NCBI RefSeq assembly: GCF_000023945.1
Contig: NC_013158.1
Location: forward strand, 1,612,001 to 1,676,000
Direction: 5' to 3'
Length of the DNA stretch: 64,000 bases
Source of the DNA: Halorhabdus utahensis DSM 12940
GTDB taxonomy: Archaea; Halobacteriota; Halobacteria; Halobacteriales; Haloarculaceae
A program made the translations under genes and the position numbers. Below the pieces are notes generated by a model. It saw nothing but the letters and a program-made list of their open reading frames with translations. It was not told where the DNA came from and made no database searches. The number at the start of each line of letters is the position of its first letter. Positions within the stretch are counted from its first letter, which is position 1. Positions 7,463 to 16,799 of this stretch are shown here, in pieces.

Positions 7463-8479
7463 TTACCGTCCCGGATCGGTATCGATCAGTTCGTAGCTGT
7501 CGCCGGCGGTTACTTCTCGCGCACGCTCGTAGACGACGTGAGCGGCCGCGACGTCCTGGATGGCGAGGCCGGTCGAATCGAAGAGTGTCACGCCGTCGCC
7601 GTCGGTTCGGCCCGCCACATTCCCGGCGACGACGTCACCCAGTTCAGCGTCGATATCGGCGTCCGTTAGGGTGCCGTCGCTGTAGGGGACGTTGATCTCG
7701 CCCGAGTGTGTGCACTGCGCGTAATCGTCGATGACGATCCGGGCGTCGGTCAGCACCTCGTCGCTGATCTCGTGTTTCCCGGTCGCGTCGGCACCGATCG
7801 CGTTGAGGTGCGTCCGGTCGCCGACGGCGTGGACGATCGGCTCCTCGACGGGTGTGGTCGTCGAAAGTATGTCACAGGTCGCTGCCTCTTCGATCGTCCC
7901 TTCCCGGACGTCGAATCGGTCCGCGAAGTGATCGACGAGTGCCTGGGCGGCCACACTCCGGCGGTCGCTGACGACGACGCGATCGATCTCCCGGACCGTC
8001 GCGATCGCTTCGAGCTGTGTGTATGCCTGTCGACCGGCTCCGACGAGTCCAAGTGAGGTTGCGTCCTCGCTTGCGAGGTACTTCGTCGCGACGGCGGCGG
8101 CCGCGCCCGTCCGCAATCGGGTGATCGTCGTCCCGTCCATGACTGACAGCGGAAATCCGGTTTCGGGGTCCGTGTAGATGATCGTGCCCATGACCGTCGG
8201 GAGGTCGTGATCAGCGGGGTTGTCGGGATGGACGTTGACCCACTTCACCGCCGCGGCATCCCAGGCGTCCTCGGCCGGTCCGTCCTCGGGGTGGATGTCG
8301 AGGTAGACGGGCATCGACCGGACGTCGCCGCTGTAGGCTGGCAACTCGACATAGGATTTCGCGGGCATGATCGACCGACCCCGCGCGTGGGCAGCGAAAG
8401 CGCTTTCGACTGTCCGGACCACGTCTTCGATGTCGGTGAGTCGCGTGACCGTGTCCGGACCGAGCAGGCTGGTATCCAT
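7463..8479 (-). CDS. Ornithine cyclodeaminase / mu-crystallin family dehydrogenase
   Basis: A 338-residue NAD(P)-binding enzyme. The N-terminal half has the family's substrate-binding residues (MPAKSYVELP, VKWVNVHPDNP, VMDGTTITRLRTGAA). The Rossmann nucleotide site is LGLVGAGRQAYTQLEAI near residue 130, followed by HLNAIGADATGKHEI and GDVVAGNVAGRT. The family includes ornithine cyclodeaminase, archaeal alanine dehydrogenase and ketimine reductases; sequence alone does not settle the substrate, though the archaeal Ala-dehydrogenase type is plausible. Start ATG 8479 (MDTSLLG) is preferred to the upstream non-ATG extension. It is convergent with leuS. Confidence 0.88.
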   Translation of the reverse strand: MDTSLLGPDTVTRLTDIEDVVRTVESAFAAHARGRSIMPAKSYVELPAYSGDVRSMPVYLDIHPEDGPAEDAWDAAAVKWVNVHPDNPADHDLPTVMGTIIYTDPETGFPLSVMDGTTITRLRTGAAAAVATKYLASEDATSLGLVGAGRQAYTQLEAIATVREIDRVVVSDRRSVAAQALVDHFADRFDVREGTIEEAATCDILSTTTPVEEPIVHAVGDRTHLNAIGADATGKHEISDEVLTDARIVIDDYAQCTHSGEINVPYSDGTLTDADIDAELGDVVAGNVAGRTDGDGVTLFDSTGLAIQDVAAAHVVYERAREVTAGDSYELIDTDPGR

Positions 8480-8719
8480 GTGGTGTGCTGGCACACCAAT
8501 CGGGTTAAGCGTTTGTGCCCGCCAGGCGAGAGACCGTGTGACCCGTACTCACGCATTCTCCCCGAATGCCTCTGAGCGAACTGACCAACGCGAGTGTCGT
8601 CCCGTTCTGTTGGCCTCCCGCCGCGTTCGTATCATCCGGTTTGCCTTCTGGGAGATAAATTATGCTTACTTGAGTGTTTCTAAGAGCCATTGCGGATCAA
8701 ACGGCCGTGAAACGTGTCG

Positions 8720-8731
8720 CATATTTATTTA
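8720..8731 (+). promoter_or_regulatory. TATA box of the DUF1508 repeat gene
   Basis: catatttattta is centred near 8726, predicting transcription from about 8753. This places the in-frame ATG at 8746 before the transcript start and supports ATG 8761. Confidence 0.55.
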
Positions 8732-8760
8732 GTCCTGTTCTAGATATGGGGTGTTCAATC

Positions 8761-11631
8761 ATGGCTATCGGCGACATTCGCGACCAAAAACTCGTCGAAC
8801 TGTACCACCGGTATATCGGAGAACCGGAGTCGAAACGTGACGTATACGGCTACTGGCTGTTGCTTCTCGGGAGTATCACGGGGTTGCTGGGCGTGTCCGT
8901 CTTCCAGATCGAACAGCTCTTCTTCCCGGGTAATTTCGAGATCCGGGAGATCGCCATCGTCCTGTCGGCGATCGGGCTTGCGATCGGGCTGTTTGCCGTT
9001 ATTGTGCTCTTGCCGGTGCGTCGACGTGGGATGCAAGCGAGCGTCGTCGGGCTCGCGATCGCCTTTCTCAGTATCTTCGCCTTCACGCAGGTCTATCCGG
9101 GATCCTGGACGGTCGGGCCAGCCTACAGCGCCGAGATCATCGCCCTCTACACGCTCGGGATCGGGATCCTCGTCGCCGTCGCGATCCTCGTCCCGATCGT
9201 CACCGGCGAGAAGGGGCTGCTGGTCGAACCGGAACTCGGACTCGGGACGGAGGAGGCACCGATCCTCGTCGGTGACGCCACGCGGGACGCATTTTTCACC
9301 GTCTACGAGACGCCGACGAACGACTGGACCTGGCGAACCATTCGGCGTGACGCGATCGGGCAAAGTGCCACGGCCGTCTCCACGGACACCGACGCCCGGA
9401 TGGAGGTCGAGACAGTCCGGGAGAAGATCGCGGGTGCCGGATTGCTGGACATCACGACAGCGGCGTTCCGACTGTATCAGACCGCGGACGAAGCCTGGGA
9501 GTGGTCGCTGGTTACCGCAGACGGCAGCATCATCGCCGCAAGCGACGATTCCTACGGGGACCGCGACGGTATCGAGTCCGCCGTCAATTTCCTCAAAGAG
9601 GAGACCCCGGCGGCCAGCCTCGTCGAGATCCAGGGGGCCGCCTTCGATATCACCCAGGACGAGGGCGACCGCTGGCACTGGCGACTCATCGACGAACGTC
9701 ACCGACCACTGGCCGCGGGACCGGACGATTACGCCCAGGAGTCGGCCGTCGAGTCGGGTATCGACCGCTTCGTCGACTGGGTCGAGGATCCGCGCGTCCT
9801 CGCCGTCGAGGCGGTCGCCATCGAACTGTTCGATGACGAGGACGGCTGGCGGTGGCGAGTCATCGATGCCACCGACACCCGGCTGCTCACCAGCGACGCG
9901 ACCTTCGACGCGCGAGGCGACGCCGAAGTCGCGGCGACGACCATCGCCGACCATCTCTCGGAGGCGGCCGTCATCGAACATGGATCGCCCGGCTTCGAGG
10001 TCCACGAAACGAACAGCTGGGCCGGGGGGGATTCCGACTTCGAGGGGGCGGGCTGGACCTGGCGGCTCCGGGACCAGGCCGACGAGATCGTCGCCACGAT
10101 GGACGGCCAGACCGCCACCGAGGGCGACGCCACCGACGCCGCCGAGCGCACCCGCTCGGCACTCGATCGGACGGAAACGATCGAGTTTGAGGGGGCTGAC
10201 TACGAGGTGTATCCCGCCGAGGGCGACTGGCACTGGCGACTGGTCTCGGCCGAGCGGGACGTCCTGGCCGACAGTACCGTCGCCTTCGATGGGAGGGAGG
10301 CGGCCGAGACGGCTGCCGATCGGGTTCGCGAGCAGGCCCTCGCCGCCGACCTCATCGAGTTCGAACAGGCCGCCTTCCAGCAGTACGAGTCCGACGGCGA
10401 GTGGCGCTGGCGGCTTATCGACGAGGATGGCAAGGTGATGGCCGACAGCGGCGAATCCTACGAGGACAAAAGCGAGGTCATGGAGGGGATGCGGACGCTG
10501 AAGGAAAACGCGCCCGACGCGGAGGTTCTGGAGATCGACACCGCTGCGTTCGAGATTCACCTGACGGCGGCCGGCGAGTACGCGTGGCGACTCATCGACG
10601 AGGGTGGGAAACTCATCGCCGAGAGCGCCAGATCCTATCCGTCGCGGACGATGGCCCGGGAGGCCGTGGACTTCCTGATCGAACACATCGATGACGCGGC
10701 CGTGCGGGCGATGGAACACGCCACCTTCCAGCTCCTCAGCGACGAGGAGACCTGGACCTTCCAGCTGATCGATACAGACGGGACGATCCTCGCCGAGTCC
10801 GTCGAGGACTATCCCACCTACGACGACGTGACGACGGCCATCGCGGACGTCCGCGAGGCCGGAGCGGGCGCACCGATCGACACGATGCGAGAGGTGACGG
10901 TGCAACTGCGACAGAATGCCGGGTATCACTGGCGACTCATCGACCGGGATCGGCGTCCCGTCGCCAGCGGCGAGCGAACCTACGAGACCCGGAGCGCCGC
11001 CGAGGCGGACGTCGACCGCCTCCTGGAACATGCGAGCCACGCACCGGTGTTCGACATCGGCCGTGGCGTCGTCTGGATCGACCGCCTCGAGGACGAGTGG
11101 CGGTGGCGACTCGTCGACGCTGACCGGACGGACCTCGCCGTGAGTCCCCAGGCGTACGATAGTTACGAGGCGCTCATCGACGACGTCGAGACGGTCCAGG
11201 CTCAGGCCGCCGACGCCGAACCGATGGACATCGAGACGCTTGCGTTCGAGCCATACCGTGAGGGTGACCTCGACGGCGAGGCGACGGCAGGGAGCGACGA
11301 CGGCGATGCGGGGGTCTGGCGGTGGCGACTCATCGACGAACGCGAGACGGTGCGGGCGGTGAGTGCGGCCAGCTACGAGAGCCGGGACGCGGTCGCCGAC
11401 GCGATCGATGACGCCAGAGCGACCACCGAGAAGGCAAGCATCCTCGAAATCGACGAGGTGTCCTTCGAGTTCGCCCAGCGCGACGACGGCTGGATCTGGC
11501 GGCTCATCGACGAGAACGGCTCGGCGATCGCCGAGAGCGTCGAACCACACGAGACTCGCCAGTCGGCCCGCGAGGAGATGCTCACCGTCAAAGAACACGC
11601 GCCCGAGGGGGAGACTGTCGTCGCCTGGTGA
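8761..11631 (+). CDS. Membrane-anchored protein with 13 tandem YegP/DUF1508 (UPF0339) modules
   Basis: A 956-residue acidic protein. Residues ~28-165 hold four hydrophobic helices (YGYWLLLLGSITGLLG, IAIVLSAIGLAIGLFAVIV, ASVVGLAIAFLSIFAF, IIALYTLGIGILVAVAI). The rest is 13 repeats of about 57 residues, each with the YegP pattern: aFeiy.dddg-WrWRLIDe.g..iA.S..sY.sr..a...i...k..a. The best-conserved units are 7, 8 and 13 (GEWRWRLIDEDGKVMADSG; GYAWRLIDE-like; WIWRLIDENGSAIAES). Units 1-6 are more divergent, and 5 and 12 carry acidic insertions. Ordinary family members have one or two modules, so this is a large expansion. The function of the module is unknown. The cytoplasmic or external side of the array cannot be told from sequence. 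Confidence 0.85.
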   Translation: MAIGDIRDQKLVELYHRYIGEPESKRDVYGYWLLLLGSITGLLGVSVFQIEQLFFPGNFEIREIAIVLSAIGLAIGLFAVIVLLPVRRRGMQASVVGLAIAFLSIFAFTQVYPGSWTVGPAYSAEIIALYTLGIGILVAVAILVPIVTGEKGLLVEPELGLGTEEAPILVGDATRDAFFTVYETPTNDWTWRTIRRDAIGQSATAVSTDTDARMEVETVREKIAGAGLLDITTAAFRLYQTADEAWEWSLVTADGSIIAASDDSYGDRDGIESAVNFLKEETPAASLVEIQGAAFDITQDEGDRWHWRLIDERHRPLAAGPDDYAQESAVESGIDRFVDWVEDPRVLAVEAVAIELFDDEDGWRWRVIDATDTRLLTSDATFDARGDAEVAATTIADHLSEAAVIEHGSPGFEVHETNSWAGGDSDFEGAGWTWRLRDQADEIVATMDGQTATEGDATDAAERTRSALDRTETIEFEGADYEVYPAEGDWHWRLVSAERDVLADSTVAFDGREAAETAADRVREQALAADLIEFEQAAFQQYESDGEWRWRLIDEDGKVMADSGESYEDKSEVMEGMRTLKENAPDAEVLEIDTAAFEIHLTAAGEYAWRLIDEGGKLIAESARSYPSRTMAREAVDFLIEHIDDAAVRAMEHATFQLLSDEETWTFQLIDTDGTILAESVEDYPTYDDVTTAIADVREAGAGAPIDTMREVTVQLRQNAGYHWRLIDRDRRPVASGERTYETRSAAEADVDRLLEHASHAPVFDIGRGVVWIDRLEDEWRWRLVDADRTDLAVSPQAYDSYEALIDDVETVQAQAADAEPMDIETLAFEPYREGDLDGEATAGSDDGDAGVWRWRLIDERETVRAVSAASYESRDAVADAIDDARATTEKASILEIDEVSFEFAQRDDGWIWRLIDENGSAIAESVEPHETRQSAREEMLTVKEHAPEGETVVAW

Positions 11632-11712
11632 CTTCCCGGTCGAAGCCGAGCCGGACGATCGCCGAGAACACACCTCCGGCCCGTAGCCGGCGCATCTTGT
11701 GGCAAGTGCGGG

Positions 11713-11721
11713 TCTTTTATA
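11713..11721 (+). promoter_or_regulatory. TATA box of the 66-residue membrane-protein gene
   Basis: tcttttata is about 28 nt upstream of the ATG at 11745, which selects this start over the longer reading frame opening at 11628. Confidence 0.6.
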
Positions 11722-11744
11722 GCCTGTCCGGCCTTACGAAGAGT

Positions 11745-11945
11745 ATGAGCACGTCAGAGGATAATGGGGCCATCGAAGAGGCGCTCCGGACGGTCACGCC
11801 GCTGTCGACGGAAGGCCCCAACCTGCAAATGAACGTCGTCGGGTATCTCGTCATGCTGCCGATCCTGTTTTTGCTGTTGCCCCTGCTGCCGTTCGCAGCG
11901 CTGTATATCGTCCTCTCGAAGGGTGCGAAAGCACTCCGCGGGTAG
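11745..11945 (+). CDS. Small haloarchaeal membrane protein
   Basis: A 66-residue protein. A polar N-terminus (MSTSEDNGAIEEALRTVTP) is followed by one strong hydrophobic segment (YLVMLPILFLLLPLLPFAAL) and a basic tail (SKGAKALRG). It resembles a family of very small, single-span haloarchaeal proteins (perhaps DUF7535), but that assignment is tentative. No function is known. Confidence 0.7.
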   Translation: MSTSEDNGAIEEALRTVTPLSTEGPNLQMNVVGYLVMLPILFLLLPLLPFAALYIVLSKGAKALRG

Positions 11946-11972
11946 TCAGTTCGTCGCGTCCGATTGCGCTCG

Positions 11973-12320
11973 TTAGTTCTTGCCGACGAACGTCGCGTCC
12001 GCCGAGGTTCGACCCTCGTTGAACGAGAGCACTCTCGCCCGGATAACGTCACCTTCGCTGACGTCAGCCGGGACATCCTCGGCAAACAGCACGAACCCCT
12101 CGACTTTCCCGACGGCGATCCGCTCGCCGGAGTGGTGATCGGTGAACTCGACGACGCCGAACTCGTAGACCTCGCCGAGTTCGACCGGCGGCTCCCGGCC
12201 CTGGGCCGCGTCGTGTGCCCGTTTGGACGCGGCTGTATCAGCCGATCGAGCCAACCACAGGACCACCACGATGGCGAGGACGAGGCCAACCCCGCCAGCA
12301 ATGAACCAGATTTCGTCCAT
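11973..12320 (-). CDS. Membrane-anchored TRAM-domain protein
   Basis: A 115-residue protein. An N-terminal transmembrane helix (IWFIAGGVGLVLAIVVVLWL) precedes a basic linker and a TRAM-like OB beta barrel at residues ~48-113 (VELGEVYEFGVVEFTDHHSG, VGKVEGFVLFAEDVP, GDVIRARVLSFNEGRTSADA). TRAM domains bind RNA, and free-standing haloarchaeal and methanogen versions can act as RNA chaperones. The membrane anchor in front is the less usual part. Start ATG 12320. It is convergent with the preceding small membrane-protein gene. Confidence 0.82.
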   Translation of the reverse strand: MDEIWFIAGGVGLVLAIVVVLWLARSADTAASKRAHDAAQGREPPVELGEVYEFGVVEFTDHHSGERIAVGKVEGFVLFAEDVPADVSEGDVIRARVLSFNEGRTSADATFVGKN

Positions 12321-12638
12321 GACTCGCCTAGCGTCGTGGTGATCAATGACAGTGGCGGTTGGTGGCTGGGAACTCTATTTCGTTTAGTGGGGGCTTGCAT
12401 CTCTGTTACGAGATCGTCTGCCGTATCAACGGGCATGGCTGCTCATCGCATGTGCTCCAACCAACTGAAAACTAATCATTTATAATCAGCGGATTCGCAG
12501 GGGCCGTTGCTATATTTTCGATAAATTGGCACTCACAGTAATATCCCGCGGTGTCATTTGAAACGGATTCGATGGCGATGCACTGGGCAACCCGTCGAAT
12601 TGCAGGCTTCCCTCTTCGATTGTCTCCCTGGAACTCGG
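12321..12638. other. Intergenic, no gene seen
   Basis: About 320 bases between the TRAM gene start and the 3' end of the PQQ operon. It has AT-rich patches (catttataatc near 12479; ctatattttcgataaa near 12512) but no coding pattern. Confidence 0.5.
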
Positions 12639-12655
12639 GGATTCTCCAAGAATCC
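12639..12655 (-). terminator. Hairpin downstream of the PQQ-propeller gene
   Basis: ggattct-cca-agaatcc is a perfect 7-bp hairpin 15 nt past the stop codon of the minus-strand operon. It is a candidate transcript end; there is no long T-run. Confidence 0.35.
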
Positions 12656-12669
12656 ATTCCGAGGAAATA

Positions 12670-14043
12670 CTATTTGATACATATATCGGGCAGAGAGATA
12701 AGTTCCCCCTCTTCGCTTCCTATATATCCTCTCCCAGTATTGTCGATGGTCGCTGCCCGAATTCGAGTGTCGAGTGAAATTGAGGCATACTGGTAGCTTG
12801 TCGTAGCATCGAACAGAGACACAGCACCGCTGTCAGTCGTGATTAGCGTAATTCCACCACTCACGACAGGCTTCACACCAATTGCGCCAGTGGTCGTCTC
12901 TGACCAGGAAACTGACCCATCATTGGCGTTTACGGCTGAAAGAGTTCCATCAGCGCCACCGACATACACACTATCATTGCTCACGGTGGGGGTTGAGCCA
13001 GGTGAGCCGCCATAAGCGACACTCCAGCGAACCGTTCCATCAGTCGTGTCAATTGCGTAGAGTTCGTCGCTTGCGACGTAGAGTGTGCCGTTCTCTTCGG
13101 TGGGTGAGGCGTGCCCGATAGTGGACGCGGTCGAAAAGCGCCACTCTCTCCCCCCAGTTGCCGCGTCGAGAGCGAGAATATTTCCTTGTCGAGTTGATGC
13201 GTACACCGTACTGTGCGCAACCTCGATCGTTGAGTAGATCGGTGATTCAGCAGTGTAGCGCCATCGAACCGTCCCATCGGATTTCGCCAGCGCGATTACT
13301 GTTCCGTCGTTTGATCCGACGTATACAGTATCGCTATCCACGTCCGGAGAGGAGACAATTGCGCTGTCCGTCTTCGTTTGCCACTCGAGTGTCCCTGTGT
13401 CTGTCGAAAGCGCATAGACAGCGCCACCGCCGCCACCGATGAAGACGCGGCTCCCCGAGATTGTCGGTGAGGAGTCTGAGAGCGAGCCTTGTCTATCGAA
13501 CTGCCATGATATCGAGCCGTCTGTTCGATCAAGCGCGTATACCGTCTGATCGAGACTCCCGACGAACACCTGCTGAGCGGTCACTGCAGGGACTGCATAT
13601 TGGATCCGGCTCGGGACAGTGAACGACCACGCGCGCGAAAGTTGTGGCTCTGGAACGCTGATCGTCTGTGAAACACTATCTTGAATGCCATCGGCGTCTT
13701 TCGCTTCGGCGAACACCTCATACGATCCGTCCGGAAGTCCTGATGAAGCTTGCAGTGTAATTGATGGTCCGACTGACATGTCCGGATTGATTGTCTGCCA
13801 GAGCCATTTGTTCTCCGTCGCGTTCCATATTCCACCGTCATCTGTTCGGCTGACAATTCTCCAGCCACTGGGAAGATTCAGGTCGAGGATGTACCCGCTC
13901 GCAGAAGCGCTCGTATTCGTTAGTCGAAATGTGACTGTGAGGCTGTCGCCTCCATTGACAGCGCTTCGCGCTTCAATGGAGAGTGTTGCCGTTTGACTAC
14001 CTGTTGCCCTGACTCCGTCAGCTACAGCGGTATTTTCATCCAT
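12670..14043 (-). CDS. PQQ-like beta-propeller protein with N-terminal NEW3/CARDB-like domain
   Basis: A 457-residue protein. Residues 1-135 form a beta-sandwich resembling CARDB/NEW3-type extracellular modules (TVTFRLTNTSASASGYILDL, SGLPDGSYEVFAEAKDADG). Residues ~140-450 contain PQQ/YWTD-like blades with repeated G.VYALD..DG...W patterns (QTVYALDRTDGSISWQF, GAVYALSTDTGTLEWQ, GTVIALAKSDGTVRWRY, GNILALDAATGGREWRF). Such propellers act as binding scaffolds, and the enzymatic PQQ site is not evident. No signal peptide is visible at the start, which lies 3 nt after the stop of the upstream surface protein. The two form an operon; this gene may have derived from splitting of one longer surface protein. 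Confidence 0.82.
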   Translation of the reverse strand: MDENTAVADGVRATGSQTATLSIEARSAVNGGDSLTVTFRLTNTSASASGYILDLNLPSGWRIVSRTDDGGIWNATENKWLWQTINPDMSVGPSITLQASSGLPDGSYEVFAEAKDADGIQDSVSQTISVPEPQLSRAWSFTVPSRIQYAVPAVTAQQVFVGSLDQTVYALDRTDGSISWQFDRQGSLSDSSPTISGSRVFIGGGGGAVYALSTDTGTLEWQTKTDSAIVSSPDVDSDTVYVGSNDGTVIALAKSDGTVRWRYTAESPIYSTIEVAHSTVYASTRQGNILALDAATGGREWRFSTASTIGHASPTEENGTLYVASDELYAIDTTDGTVRWSVAYGGSPGSTPTVSNDSVYVGGADGTLSAVNANDGSVSWSETTTGAIGVKPVVSGGITLITTDSGAVSLFDATTSYQYASISLDTRIRAATIDNTGRGYIGSEEGELISLPDICIK

Positions 14044-14046
14044 AGT

Positions 14047-16596
14047 TCACACCTCTGTCCCCGTGCGCCAGTGTTCGAGAAGAGCAGCGATCTTGCTGTC
14101 ACTGATCTTCTTTCCATTCGTGTTTGGCACAGTTTCGCCAGCGCGCCAATATTCGACCGCGGTGAGGACTTCAAAGTCGCCTATCTGGCCGTCACTATTC
14201 TTGTCGATCGCTTGCTCAATCGTCAAGAAAGACTGGTCCGCTTCGACGCTAAGTGGTTTGGTCGTCGAGTTCGTATTGCCGTCGCCGTCGGCGACAGTCA
14301 GCGACACATTGTAACTTCCAGCACTGCTGTAGGTATGTGTTGGATTGGTACTACTGGAACTGTTGCCGTCACCGAATTGCCAGTCGTAAGACTGGATCGA
14401 TCCATCCGGATCGGAAGCGCTCTCACTGAACGACACTGTTTCATCTGCTGTGGGATTCGATGGGGTATATGTGAAGTCAACCGACGGTGGACTATAATTT
14501 GGGTCAACAGTCACGTTGACCGTATCGTGTGTAGTGGCACCACTATCGTCGGTAACTGCCACGTCGAACGTCAACTCAGTCGCAGCCGGGACATCTGGCG
14601 CGGTGAACATCGCAACAGCTTCATCAGCATTTTCGATTGTGACTTCAGGATCCGGGAACGCCCCCATCACCTGGCTCCACTGGTAGGAGAGCGCGTCACC
14701 ATTCGGATCGAGCGCAGTGGCGTTAAGTCTAACCGTCTGCTCGTTAGCGACAAGATGTGGTGCTTTGGCCGTTACAATCGGTGGACTGTTTTCGGGCCCA
14801 TCGATGGTAAGCTGATACCTGAACGTATCCCGTAATCCCTTCCGAGTCGATCCGTACGTTGATGCATCGGGTTCCGTGGTCACTGCAAGGTAGTAACCGC
14901 CGGTCGTATCGGGCGAGAAATCCAGCGTCACGCCACCTCCATCGTTATTATAACTCCTGTCGACTATCGACCCGTCATTATCATAGACTGCGACTCGTGC
15001 TGCATGATCAGTTGGATTATCGACTATCACTGTTGCGGTGAGTTCCGAGCTGGAAGTCGCTGACACGTGATAGAGATCGAAGAAGCCGTCGGTCTTATCA
15101 AGGTAATTATCACGTACTGAGAGCGCACCCGTAAGCGACGTGCCGGTTGTCAGAACCGGCGCGTCGGCACCGAGCTCGTAGGCCCGGAGTTGATAGCGGA
15201 ACGTATCCGTCCGAGCAGCAGTCTCGTCATCGTAGACATCGTCAGAATAGGAACCAACCGCACCGATATCGTTCGTCGTCGCAATCAAGGTGTACTGCCC
15301 GGTAGCATCGAGTGAAACGGATTCTAGCTGTGCTGATCCTTGTACGTCATTATAGCTTCCGAAGACCTCGGTACCGTTCGGTGCGTATAGCCTCAACTGT
15401 GCGGCCTTTGTAGTCGGCTGATTGACCCGCATCTCGAAATTCAGGGTCTTTCCCCGCTCTCCCTCAAACGTATATGCGTCGTAATAGCCCGCTTGATCGT
15501 CGAGATAATTATCGGCTTCCGAGACTGAGTCTGTGATATTTTCACCGATATTTAACGCTCGATCGGGGCCCAGTCCCTCATACAGTCGAAGTTGATACTC
15601 GAACGTATCCGTCCGAGCAGCAGTCTCGTCATCGTAGACATCGTCAGAATAGGAACCAACCGCACCGATATCGTTCGTCGTCGCAATCAAGGTGTACTGC
15701 CCGGTAGCATCGAGTGAAACGGATTCTAGCTGTGCTGATCCTTGTACGTCATTATAGCTTCCGAAGACCTCGGTACCGTTCGGTGCGTATAGCCTCAACT
15801 GTGCGGCGTGTGCAGCGGTAGCGTGACCACTACTCCCGTTGGGCCGCAGTTCTGCTGAGATGGTTTGTCCAGTTTGTCCCTCAAACGTATATGCGTCGTA
15901 ATAGCCCGCTTGATCGTCGAGATAATTATCGGCTTCCGAGACTGAGTCTGTGATATTTTCACCGATATTTAACGCTCGATCGGGGCCCAGTCCCTCATAC
16001 AGTCGAAGTTGATACTCGAACGTATCCGTCCGAGCAGCAGTCTCGTCATCGTAGACATCGTCAGAATAGGAACCAACCGCACCGATATCGTTCGTCGTCG
16101 CAATCAAGGTGTACTGCCCGGTAGCATCGAGTGAAACGGATTCTAGCTGTGCTGATCCTTGTACGTCATTATAGCTTCCGAAGACCTCGGTACCGTTCGG
16201 TGCGTATAGCCTCAACTGTGCGGCGTGTGCATCGGTAGCGTGACCATTGCTTCCGTCAGGACGCATCTCCGCTGAAATCACGTCACCACTCTCCGCATAG
16301 AAGGTGTAGTTCTCGTGATGACCCGCCATCTCTTCATCAAATCGGTCACCGGCGTCGAGTTCGCTCTCGATCGTTTCGTTGAGAGCGATACCCTGGTCAA
16401 ACGTTCCATCTGTCGTGGTACTAGTATCGCTCGCCACTGCCCCGTCGACCAGTGCCCCGCCTGCACATAACCCAAGTAGTACGACCGCGACGAGTCCTGC
16501 CGTCCGCATAACGACTCTGTCGCGTTTCGAGATATGATTTCTCACTGTGGACAGTGCACTGATTAAGCTATTTTGGCCAATGACATATTTTCTCAT
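14047..16596 (-). CDS. Secreted repeat protein with PPC-like units, PKD domain and dockerin-like end
   Basis: An 849-residue protein. A hydrophobic signal segment (MRTAGLVAVVLLGLCAGG) begins at residue 30 of this frame. The start may be ATG 16596, supported by a TATA box about 40 nt upstream, or ATG 16509, which gives a standard signal peptide. Four units of ~135 residues follow, resembling bacterial pre-peptidase C-terminal (PPC) domains (YYDAYTFEGQTGQTISAEL, AAQLRLYAPNGTEVFGSYN, GQYTLIATTNDIGAVGSY). Next are a cadherin/Ig-like domain, a PKD domain (YDWQFGDGNSSSSTNPTHTY), and a C-terminal dockerin-like pair of helices with a calcium-loop motif (DKNSDGQIGDFEV). It is probably cell-surface or extracellular. 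Confidence 0.82.
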   Translation of the reverse strand: MRKYVIGQNSLISALSTVRNHISKRDRVVMRTAGLVAVVLLGLCAGGALVDGAVASDTSTTTDGTFDQGIALNETIESELDAGDRFDEEMAGHHENYTFYAESGDVISAEMRPDGSNGHATDAHAAQLRLYAPNGTEVFGSYNDVQGSAQLESVSLDATGQYTLIATTNDIGAVGSYSDDVYDDETAARTDTFEYQLRLYEGLGPDRALNIGENITDSVSEADNYLDDQAGYYDAYTFEGQTGQTISAELRPNGSSGHATAAHAAQLRLYAPNGTEVFGSYNDVQGSAQLESVSLDATGQYTLIATTNDIGAVGSYSDDVYDDETAARTDTFEYQLRLYEGLGPDRALNIGENITDSVSEADNYLDDQAGYYDAYTFEGERGKTLNFEMRVNQPTTKAAQLRLYAPNGTEVFGSYNDVQGSAQLESVSLDATGQYTLIATTNDIGAVGSYSDDVYDDETAARTDTFRYQLRAYELGADAPVLTTGTSLTGALSVRDNYLDKTDGFFDLYHVSATSSSELTATVIVDNPTDHAARVAVYDNDGSIVDRSYNNDGGGVTLDFSPDTTGGYYLAVTTEPDASTYGSTRKGLRDTFRYQLTIDGPENSPPIVTAKAPHLVANEQTVRLNATALDPNGDALSYQWSQVMGAFPDPEVTIENADEAVAMFTAPDVPAATELTFDVAVTDDSGATTHDTVNVTVDPNYSPPSVDFTYTPSNPTADETVSFSESASDPDGSIQSYDWQFGDGNSSSSTNPTHTYSSAGSYNVSLTVADGDGNTNSTTKPLSVEADQSFLTIEQAIDKNSDGQIGDFEVLTAVEYWRAGETVPNTNGKKISDSKIAALLEHWRTGTEV
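15199..16224. repeat. Three near-identical 207-bp direct repeats inside the surface-protein gene
   Basis: Copies at 15199-15405, 15601-15807 and 16018-16224 appear identical over 207 bp, including silent positions. A second shared block of about 140 bp precedes copies two and three. Unit spacing is 402 and 417 bp (134 and 139 codons), so the reading frame is kept. Confidence 0.85.
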
Positions 16597-16631
16597 GATT
16601 TCGTCTAATATATGAGTTCTTGAGTGGGGAT

Positions 16632-16640
16632 ATTATAAAA
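16632..16640 (-). promoter_or_regulatory. TATA box of the surface-protein operon
   Basis: On the minus strand ttttataat is centred near 16636, predicting transcription from about 16609, 12 nt before the ATG at 16596. A second AT-rich tract (ctaatatatg, about 16606-16615) could serve the alternative start at 16509. Confidence 0.45.
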
Positions 16641-16799
16641 GTGGTTATCGTGACGGAATTTTGGATAATGAGTCTTCTTTCAATTAATAAAAACACTGGG
16701 GAGACCGGCAACGCTGCATACCGAGGTATATTCATTGTCGCTGACTTGCAGTCTTGCGATGTCGGCCTGTCTCGGATCCCCCACGGCACAGAGCGACGC

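Noticed and set aside
8755-11673. 972-codon open frame on the minus strand
   Set aside because: Antisense to the DUF1508 repeat gene. GC-rich third positions keep the opposite strand open, and its composition (Val/Gly/Arg-rich) is not that of a halophilic protein.
13158-13532. Possible second gene within the PQQ propeller region
   Set aside because: The frames are shadows of the repeated propeller blades.
15199-16224. Regular repeats considered as a CRISPR array
   Set aside because: Repeat units are over 200 bp, keep the reading frame and encode protein domains.
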